19,142 nucleotides of DNA, from the NCBI GenBank assembly GCA_046160865.1, contig JBJXHG010000169.1, positions 1 through 19,142 of the forward strand, written 5' to 3'. Below the pieces are notes generated by a model, which did no database searches, had not been told where the DNA came from, and worked only from the letters and a program-made list of their open reading frames with translations. Position numbers and translations under genes: made by a program. Shown in pieces: positions 14,156-19,142 of the stretch. This DNA is from JBJXHG01 sp046160865 (GTDB lineage Bacteria > Planctomycetota > UBA1135 > GCA-002686595). The number at the start of each line of letters is the position of its first letter. The first letter of the stretch is position 1.

Positions 14156-14938
14156 TCAGTCGGCCTGCAGCTCGAAGCTCGAGACGGAGAAACCAGCTGA
14201 CGTGAGGGCCGCCCTCACGTTGGTCTCGAGCGCGTCGCACGGCTCCTTCAGCCACAGCGTCGCCGTGCCGGCGTCTTGGTAGACGTGAACCGCGACGACC
14301 TTGGCGACGCCTGCGAGCGCGTCCGCGACCGTGCGTGTCTCGACCGCGCCACGGATCCCGGAGACCGCGACCACGTACGTCGCGTCCAGCGTCGGCCAAG
14401 TCTTCGTCTCGAAGTCCTCGCCCGCCGCTCCGCGCTTCTTCAGGCTGAGCGCGATCGCTTCCCGCGCGGCGGCGGACTTGCCGCTCACGACGACGGTAGC
14501 CCGACCGAGGCTGTCGACCGCGACCTTGTCCGCGTCGTTCAGATCCTCGCGGAGGCCTGACTCGAGGACCGCGCGGACGGCCGGGTCGAATGTGTTCACG
14601 TGGAAGAGGAACGCCGTCAGCTTCCGCGGCTCGCCGCGCGCGAAACTGACCACCTCGTAGCCAGCGTCCCGGATCACCTTGCTGGCGTCCGCCTCGGTGA
14701 GGGCCGTGTTGCTCCGGGTGGTGACCGTCGCGACTTTGCAGTCGTAGTCGACATTCGCGACACCGTCGATCTCTTTGAAGGCCGCACGGACCTTCTCATT
14801 CGCGCTTCAGCCTCCGCCGGCGACACCGACGAGATAGACCCTGTCGCCGTGTGCGAAATGACCTGCAGCCGTGGTGCAGCTCGTCGCGACTGCGGAGAGT
14901 GCGAGGAGGCCGGTGCCGAACCTGATGGAGATCTTCAT
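14156..14938 (-). CDS. Three-domain HMA-fold lipoprotein with one in-frame TGA (possible Sec codon or nonsense mutation)
   Basis: One continuous frame of 260 codons apart from TGA at 14809-14807 (codon 44). Before it: a lipoprotein signal MKISIRFGTGLLALSAVATS ending in Cys21, then DRVYLVGVAGGG. After it: SANEKVRAAFKEIDGVANVD, the second half of an HMA (heavy-metal-associated) fold. Two more HMA-like units follow (about 105-180 and 185-260; DATYVVAVSGIRGAVETRTV, VAVHVYQDAGTATLWL). Units 2 and 3 lack CXXC, so they should not bind metal classically; the TGA falls in the metal-loop region of unit 1. Either TGA is read as selenocysteine, helped by the hairpin just downstream, or it is a nonsense mutation. 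A restart at ATG 14677 would give a 173-residue protein without unit 1. No other stop interrupts the frame. Confidence 0.65.
14777..14795 (-). promoter_or_regulatory. SECIS-like hairpin after the in-frame TGA
   Basis: On the coding (minus) strand, 11 nt after the TGA, GAAGGTC and GGCCTTC form a 7-bp stem (one U-G pair) around the 5-nt loop CGTGC. The distance from TGA to loop is 18 nt, and a G lies in the first two loop positions with a GU in the loop. This fits the loose published description of bacterial SECIS elements and the spacing of the E. coli fdhF element. GC-rich coding DNA forms such stems often, so this is suggestive only. Confidence 0.35.
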
Positions 14939-15063
14939 GGTCGCGCGTAAACGTAAGCAGAACCCCGGGCGAGAGAAGTCTTCTGGAATTCTACGGTCGT
15001 GACTGCGATGACGGCGGTGCACGGATTCGCCGGTCGCCGCGTGAGAGCTGCGGGTTCGGGCGC

Positions 15064-15273
15064 TTACTCGGTCTTCGGCGCGAGCTTCTTGTGCTGCACG
15101 TCAAGCATCAGCGTGCGCTCACTGCCCTCGATCGGCATCCACTCCCCGAGCCATCGCAAACGCGCTCTCGCCATCGGAGAGTCTTTGGGGATCTTTCGCG
15201 ACTATCCCGTCTCCAAGGGCTGCACGTCGCCCTTCGCGCCGATCTGGATCAACGAGATGGTTCGTCGGAAGGG
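15064..15273 (-). pseudogene. Unrecognised gene remnant with an in-frame stop
   Basis: On the minus strand, the frame reads FRRTISLIQIGAKGDVQPLE TG, a TAG stop (15202-15204), then SRKIPKDSPMARARLRWLGE and WMPIEGSERTLMLDVQHKKL APKTE before TAA at 15064. The composition (ordered hydrophobic and charged residues on both sides of the stop) looks like decayed protein-coding sequence rather than shadow sequence. I do not recognise the family. An ATG inside the second part would give a ~36-residue peptide. The remainder of the 399-bp gap between 14939 and 15337 shows nothing else apart from a weak trace of the dispersed repeat near 15036-15060. Confidence 0.35.
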
Positions 15274-15337
15274 TTGATTCGTGTTGATTGCCGGCGTGCG
15301 CGGATGTCCATGATCGTTGCCTCGCGATAGCGACTGC

Positions 15338-15784
15338 CTACCGTTGCCACAGGCCGATTTGCACATCGCCGAGGAAGTAGATCGCCCACGTACCGGTGTC
15401 GCCTTGTCGAGTTGGTGGGTACGCGATGACTGCGCCTGCGGCCTCAGCGTTCTGTACGGCTCTCGCGATGTCCTCGACTTCCAGATACGTCCGAATGATC
15501 GGTGCTTCGTGTGCGGCCAGCGGTGCGCGCACTCCGATCCGACATCCGTCTGTAGCTTCTGCGACCCGGGCCTGACCGAGATCGGCCACCGCCGGACCAA
15601 AGGACAGCCCGTGGATCCGCTCTAATGCTGCACACTGGGCAGAAACATCGGCGCACACAATCTCCAGATAGTGAACACGCATGTGTGAACCACCATCCTG
15701 ATCTGGCTTCCCCATCGCGCGGCAACCGGTCAGCAGAACAAAGACGGTCGTGACTACGGCAACCGATACTGTGCGTCCGTTCAT
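15338..15784 (-). CDS. VOC-family lipoprotein (second)
   Basis: A 148-residue protein with a lipoprotein signal (VAVVTTVFVLLTGC, Cys21) and one short VOC-type domain: RVHYLEIVCADVSAQCAALE, RIHGLSFGPAVADLGQARVA, TYLEVEDIARAVQNAEAAGA and a final GDVQIGLWQR. The sequence matches the VOC subgroup whose members end in a GL(W)Q strand and are often annotated hydroxylases or glyoxalase-like. AGGGA about 10 nt before ATG 15784 supports the start. It is the second secreted VOC protein in 2.5 kb, but it shares little sequence with the one at 13427, so it is not a recent duplicate. The small membrane protein gene ends 48 bp upstream on the same strand. Confidence 0.82.
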   Translation of the reverse strand: MNGRTVSVAVVTTVFVLLTGCRAMGKPDQDGGSHMRVHYLEIVCADVSAQCAALERIHGLSFGPAVADLGQARVAEATDGCRIGVRAPLAAHEAPIIRTYLEVEDIARAVQNAEAAGAVIAYPPTRQGDTGTWAIYFLGDVQIGLWQR

Positions 15785-15832
15785 CGTCTTACGTTCCCTG
15801 CCTGGACTGCATGGCGACCAGCTGTCGAGGCT

Positions 15833-15988
15833 CTAGGACTTTCCTCGGAATCCGCCCATCAAATAGATGATGAGGCAGATGACGAGCACTGCGCCGAGGC
15901 CGCCGCCACCAAATCCCGGCCCACCCCAATAGAAACCTCCACCGCCAAATAAAAGCAGAAGCAACAAGACGATGATGAGAGTTTGCAT
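15833..15988 (-). CDS. 51-residue hydrophobic membrane protein (DUF3309-like)
   Basis: Reads MQTLIIVLLLLLLFGGGGFY, then WGGPGFGGGGLGAVLVICLI and IYLMGGFRGKS. Two hydrophobic helices flank a Gly-rich turn with WGGPGFGGG, the pattern of the small DUF3309 membrane peptides (hydrophobic, a W/Y/G-rich turn, GGLG, then a second hydrophobic helix). Function of that family is unknown. The ATG at 15988 follows CGCAGG. The gene lies on the same strand as the VOC lipoprotein gene and could be co-transcribed with it. The codon use (CTT, TTA, TTT, GGT) is less GC-rich than its neighbours. Confidence 0.65.
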   Translation of the reverse strand: MQTLIIVLLLLLLFGGGGFYWGGPGFGGGGLGAVLVICLIIYLMGGFRGKS

Positions 15989-16034
15989 GCCTGCGAACGT
16001 ATCATTCGGCAGATCGATAACCCAGCCCGACGTA

Positions 16035-16060
16035 CTTCGGGTGCGAGCTCACACCCGAAG
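16035..16060. terminator. Intergenic hairpin A
   Basis: CTTCGGGTG (16035-16043) and CACCCGAAG (16052-16060) form a perfect 9-bp stem with an 8-nt loop. It is in the 258-bp gap downstream of the truncated serine hydrolase gene and upstream of the small membrane protein gene. No T-run follows on either strand. Confidence 0.5.
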
Positions 16061-16086
16061 ACGGCGCTCGCCGCCGAATCGGATTC

Positions 16087-16120
16087 GGTACGACCGGACA
16101 CACTCTTTTCCGGTCGTACC
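16087..16120. terminator. Intergenic hairpin B
   Basis: GGTACGACCGG (16087-16097) and CCGGTCGTACC (16110-16120) form a perfect 11-bp stem around ACACACTCTTTT. It may end the minus-strand transcript of the TetR/serine hydrolase pair. A shorter palindrome, CCGAATCGGATTCGG, adjoins it (16074-16088). Confidence 0.5.
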
Positions 16121-16246
16121 GTCGTTATCTGACACGTCACCCAGGCTGCTGGTCGCTCTCCGCGTTGCACTCTGCCGGCTGTCATTCCGGTTGCGGACCC
16201 AGTGTGACGCGGACTTGACCTCCGCACGCGATCACGCCGTGTGACT

Positions 16247-17164
16247 TTAGTCGCGCAGCTCGAATAGCCCCGCGGGCGTCTCGCAGCCGAGCTCGACCGC
16301 CTCGACCACGCTCTCGAACGCGCCGATCAGCGGGTGCGCGAGCTCGGTCTTCGTGTGCCAGGGCAGCATGGCGCCGCCGACGTCGCGGTAGTCGCTGAAG
16401 GTTACGCGCTGGCTGAAGCGCGTCCATGCGCGGGGCGAGCCGATGTAGGCGCTGCTCGTGCGCGCGCGCAGCGGATGATCCTCCGTGAGCAGACACGTCG
16501 TGCTGGTCATACCCAGCGGCTCGAGCAGACGCGCGCGCACGAAGTCCTCGGCGGGCGCGCCGGTCACGACCTCGATCACTGCCGTCAGCGTGTCGGTTCC
16601 CTGATCGCTGTACTGAAAGGCCGTGCCAGGCGCGAAGTCGAGCGCGCGGCCCTTCGCGCGGTCGGCGACCGCGCGCACGCTCGTGAGCTTGCGCGGATCG
16701 TCGGCCATGATCAGCGACAGCGGGAGGCCGCTCTCGTGATGCAAGAGCTGCTCGATCGTGACGTCGCGCAGCCCTTCGCCCTCGAAGGCGGGCAGGTACT
16801 TCGCCACGCGGTCGCCGAGCTTCAGCCGTCCGTCCTCGACGAGCATCCACGTCGCCGCGCCGATCAGCGGCTTGGTCATGGAGCGCACGCAGAACACGCC
16901 GCCCGGCTTCATGGGCACGCGCTCCTCGCGATCGCGCCAGCCGTAGCCTTCGTGCAGGACCGTGCGTCCGTGCACGATCACCTGCAGCTCGGCGCCGACG
17001 ATCTCATCCGTCTCCACGAACGAGCGCACTAGCTCGCCCAGACCCGCGAGGATCTCCGGCGAAATCCCCTGCTCGAGGGCGGTCGACGGCGGGAACGCCG
17101 GGGGCGTGGACGAGTCCTGCGCCGGGAGAAGGAGCGCGGCGGTCAGGAGTGCGGGAAGGATCAT
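16247..17164 (-). CDS. Serine hydrolase (beta-lactamase class C fold), C-terminally truncated, with foreign-looking tail
   Basis: A 305-residue exported protein. After a signal peptide (MILPALLTAALLLPAQDS) comes the first part of a beta-lactamase/esterase fold: catalytic SMTK (95-98), LLHHESGLP (141-149) and YSD (185-187) where YxN is usual. The family's third motif (K/HxG) and the ~120 residues around it are missing. From about residue 252 the sequence changes to VTFSDYRDVGGAMLPWHTKT ... EAVELGCETPAGLFELRD, which resembles the C-terminal strands of LolA-like domains (SDYRxVxGxxLPxxxxT). The frame is intact, so an in-frame deletion in a two-domain ancestor is a fair explanation. Activity is doubtful. 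It starts 49 bp after the tetR stop, probably in one operon. Confidence 0.75.
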   Translation of the reverse strand: MILPALLTAALLLPAQDSSTPPAFPPSTALEQGISPEILAGLGELVRSFVETDEIVGAELQVIVHGRTVLHEGYGWRDREERVPMKPGGVFCVRSMTKPLIGAATWMLVEDGRLKLGDRVAKYLPAFEGEGLRDVTIEQLLHHESGLPLSLIMADDPRKLTSVRAVADRAKGRALDFAPGTAFQYSDQGTDTLTAVIEVVTGAPAEDFVRARLLEPLGMTSTTCLLTEDHPLRARTSSAYIGSPRAWTRFSQRVTFSDYRDVGGAMLPWHTKTELAHPLIGAFESVVEAVELGCETPAGLFELRD

Positions 17165-17213
17165 GGTCGTCTGCTTGCGGTTCGGGATCGGCGGAACGGA
17201 GTGCGGATCGCGC

Positions 17214-17822
17214 TCAGGCGCGCAGTCCGTCGATGGCCGCGCTCACCGCGCCCGTCAGGACCGCGGGGGAATCGGCGATGCGGCCGAGGAGCGCGATCCC
17301 CTGCACGAGCGCTACGAACTGACGAGCTGATTCCTTCGGCCGCACCGTCGCACGCAGCTCGCCGGCTTCGAGCGCGCGCAGCAAAGTGCGTTCGAACGCG
17401 TCTTCCAGGCGCGCGAGCTCGCGTCGCAGCGCGGCGACGACGACGGCGTCCGCACGCTGCGCCTGCGCCAAGCCGACACCCAGCAGGCAACCCACGCTCT
17501 CACCCGAGCCGTGGTGGCGCGCGAGCTTCCCGAGCACGCGCTCGAGGTTGGCGAGTGCGCTCGCGCCCGGCCGTTCGAGCCCCGCGCAAATGTCGGCGAT
17601 CACGCTGTCGCCGTAGTGCGCGAGGCTCGCCACGTACAGCGCACGCTTGTTTCCGAACGTGTCGTAGAGGCTCTTGCGCCCGACCCCGAGTTCGTCCTCC
17701 AGCTCGGCCAGGCCCGTGCCATCGAAGCCGCGGCGCCAGAAGAGATCGCGCGCGCGCTCGAGCGTGCGCCGGGGGTCGAAACGCTTGGGAGGTCCGGGCG
17801 GACGGCGAGCTTTGTCACGCAT
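17214..17822 (-). CDS. TetR/AcrR-family transcriptional regulator
   Basis: A 202-residue repressor-type protein. The N-terminal helix-turn-helix is clear: TLERARDLFWRRGFDGTGLA, ELEDELGVGRKSLYDTFGNK and RALYVASLAHY (about 19-64). The C-terminal ligand-binding part (about 75-200) is helical, with SVGCLLGVGLAQ and ESARQFVALVQGIALLGRI, as in regulators of the TetR C-terminal 16/33 type. The ligand cannot be predicted. The ATG at 17822 follows a palindrome in its own promoter, so self-repression is likely. A serine hydrolase gene follows on the same strand and another lies divergent at 17902; both are plausible targets. Confidence 0.92.
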   Translation of the reverse strand: MRDKARRPPGPPKRFDPRRTLERARDLFWRRGFDGTGLAELEDELGVGRKSLYDTFGNKRALYVASLAHYGDSVIADICAGLERPGASALANLERVLGKLARHHGSGESVGCLLGVGLAQAQRADAVVVAALRRELARLEDAFERTLLRALEAGELRATVRPKESARQFVALVQGIALLGRIADSPAVLTGAVSAAIDGLRA

Positions 17823-17842
17823 GGCCGCAACCTAGCTATCCT

Positions 17843-17857
17843 TCACCGATCGGTCAA
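17843..17857. promoter_or_regulatory. Probable TetR operator overlapping the tetR promoter
   Basis: TCACCGATCGGTCA contains the perfect 10-bp palindrome ACCGATCGGT (17845-17854). On the minus strand TTGACC (17852-17857) overlaps it as a -35 box, with TAGGTT 17 bp further as a possible -10. Palindromes of ACCG..CGGT type are common TetR-family sites. It is in the 79-bp gap between the regulator and the divergent serine hydrolase. Confidence 0.6.
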
Positions 17858-17901
17858 TGATGGCTCGCGAGGGCGCGCGTGTGGTTTGATGAGCGCATCG
17901 C

Positions 17902-19020
17902 ATGTTCGCTCGCGTCGCATTTGCAGTCGCGCTCGCCCTCGCGTTCGCGCCACTCCCCTCCGGTTGCGTCGGTGCAGCGATCACTCGCATCGATCCGCGC
18001 GCGGCGTCGTTGCGCGCTACATGCGATGCGTTCGCGCACGAGCAACGTGCCGTCGGATTCAGTGTCGCGATCATCGACGACGGCGCGGTGCTGCTCGACG
18101 AAGCATTCGGCTTCGCCGATCGCGAGGCAGCTCGTCCCGCTCGGACGTCGACCCTCTACAGGCTGGGCTCCGTTTCCAAGCCCGTCTGCGCAACGATTGC
18201 GATGCGACTCGTCGAACAGGGCGCGCTCGCGCTCGACGCACCGATCGGTGAGTGCGTGGCCGATTTGCCGGAGACGATTCGACCGCTCACGCTCCACCAG
18301 CTCCTCTCGCACACGGCAGGCGTTCGCCACTACGCGTTCGGACGAGCGGACAACGGAACGACCCACCGTTCGACGCGCGAGGCACTCGAGCTCTTCGTGA
18401 ACGATCCACTGCTGTTCGAGCCGGGCGCGAAGTACAGCTACAGCACGCACGCCTACACGCTCGTCGTGGCAGCGATCGAATCCGTGACGAAGCGCGACTA
18501 CGTGCACGTGTTGCGCGAGCACGCGCGCCGCTTCGCGCCGAGCCTCGACTGCGAAATCCTCACCGAGTCCAAATCCGAGCGCGCGTCGCTCTACGATGGA
18601 TCCGGAAACGGCGAAGCCGTCGCACGACCCGTGCGCGAGGACAACTCCTGGAAGTACGGCGGAGGCGGACTCGAAGCGACCGCGATGGACGTCGCGCGCT
18701 TTGGGCAGGCAGTGCTCGACGCTGAATTCGTCTCCGCTCGGTCGCGCGACGAGATGTGGCGGCCCGCGGTTCTCAACGACGCGTCGGCGACGAATTACGG
18801 CCTCGGCTGGCGTCTCGCGCAGGACGGCTCGGCGGTGCTCCACTCCGGCTCGCAGCAAGGCTGCCACGCGATGCTGCTCGTCGTTCCGGACGAACGCCTA
18901 GTCATCGTGGTGCTGAGCAACACGAGCGGGTCGGGTGCCCCGGAGTTGGCGGAGGCGCTACGTGAGCAGCTCACCAGTGAGCCGATTGCGAGCGAGCCTG
19001 TCGGCGCGACGGAGCGCTAG
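17902..19020 (+). CDS. Exported serine hydrolase (beta-lactamase class C fold), complete
   Basis: A 372-residue protein with a signal peptide that ends in PSGC (Cys22), a possible lipobox. All three motifs of class C beta-lactamase/penicillin-binding-protein-like hydrolases are present: SVSK (90-93), YST (180-182) after FEPGAKYS, and HSG (314-316). LLSHTAGVRHY (134-144) and GLGWRLAQ (300-307) also fit. Most such proteins are esterases or peptidases rather than antibiotic-resistance enzymes; the substrate is unknown. It is divergent from tetR with the operator between them. ATG 17902 has no strong Shine-Dalgarno. The stop codon TAG is part of the repeat boundary CTAGCCCGCATTTCTCACC, so the C-terminus may have been set by repeat insertion. 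Confidence 0.88.
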   Translation: MFARVAFAVALALAFAPLPSGCVGAAITRIDPRAASLRATCDAFAHEQRAVGFSVAIIDDGAVLLDEAFGFADREAARPARTSTLYRLGSVSKPVCATIAMRLVEQGALALDAPIGECVADLPETIRPLTLHQLLSHTAGVRHYAFGRADNGTTHRSTREALELFVNDPLLFEPGAKYSYSTHAYTLVVAAIESVTKRDYVHVLREHARRFAPSLDCEILTESKSERASLYDGSGNGEAVARPVREDNSWKYGGGGLEATAMDVARFGQAVLDAEFVSARSRDEMWRPAVLNDASATNYGLGWRLAQDGSAVLHSGSQQGCHAMLLVVPDERLVIVVLSNTSGSGAPELAEALREQLTSEPIASEPVGATER

Positions 19021-19142
19021 CCCGCATTTCTCACCACGTCCGTCGCGAGGGCGTGGCAGCTCGCTTCGGGCAAGGCGTTGCGTCGGAATCGACCGGAGCT
19101 GACCTGCTAGGTCAGCGAGGATCGATTCCGATGCAACAACGC
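19017..19142. repeat. Dispersed repeat copy 5 (long form, cut by window end)
   Basis: Starts CTAGCCCGCATTTCTCACCA, the inverse of the family end, and continues to AGCTGACCTGCTAGGTCAGC and GAGGATCGATTCCGATGCAA CAACGC, which match repeat copy 3 from 12594. By analogy the right arm (GAACGAGTTG...GAGAAATGCGGG) should follow beyond the window. It includes a small palindrome, GCTGACCTGCTAGGTCAGC. Confidence 0.8.

Noticed and set aside
15036..15060. Sixth copy of the dispersed repeat (CGCGTGAGAGCTGCGGGTTCG)
   Set aside because: Similarity to GTGAGAAATGCGGGTTAG is too short and degraded to claim.
14999..15277. 92-codon + strand open frame
   Set aside because: No start signal or domain; the opposite strand carries the better coding trace.
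1..19142. tRNA, rRNA, riboswitch or complete insertion sequence
   Set aside because: No tRNA-like cloverleaf, rRNA motif, riboswitch core or transposase frame was recognised on either strand.

Overview
The window is high-GC bacterial DNA with dense, often overlapping genes. The gene content (a type II secretion/type IV pilus-like assembly operon with a PilM/PilN-type fusion, lipoproteins, DUF1801 and AsmA-like proteins, broken metabolic genes) would fit Planctomycetota or a similar large-genome environmental lineage. No RNA gene or marker in the window proves the phylum, so this is inference.

Region 1 (48-8638) is a pseudopilus secretion locus. On the + strand run a GspL-like (PilM+PilN) protein, a GspM/PilO-like protein, a GspC/PilP-like protein, secretin GspD (lipoprotein), ATPase GspE, membrane platform GspF and a GspG-like pseudopilin, with overlapping or nearly abutting ends typical of one operon. 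A second GspG-like pseudopilin is divergent (48-614). Between gspF and its downstream pseudopilin is a 12-codon mini-ORF whose start and stop overlap both neighbours. Prepilin peptidase and the minor pseudopilins H-K are not in the window.

Region 2 (8637-12692) is accessory. It starts with a 3' remnant of an M20 amidohydrolase and a convergent hairpin. Two related small basic DNA-binding-like proteins follow on the minus strand, then two tandem ~170-bp repeats and a 42-bp-arm near-perfect palindrome. An AsmA-like anchored protein and two DUF1801 proteins with Lys-rich tails come next on the + strand.

Region 3 (12800-16000) is gene decay and small exported proteins: an epoxide-hydrolase N-terminus joined to the last codons of a cytochrome P460 gene, a VOC lipoprotein, a three-domain HMA-fold lipoprotein interrupted by one in-frame TGA that is followed by a bacterial-SECIS-like hairpin, an unrecognised remnant, a second VOC lipoprotein and a 51-residue membrane protein.

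Region 4 (16035-19142) has hairpins, a serine hydrolase that lacks its C-terminal half, a TetR regulator with a palindromic operator in its own promoter, and a divergent complete serine hydrolase. A palindromic dispersed repeat ending in GTGAGAAATGCGGGCTAG occurs at least five times from 10330 to the window end, mostly right after stop codons, and is the main unexplained structure. The best candidates for something new are this repeat family and the possible selenocysteine codon.
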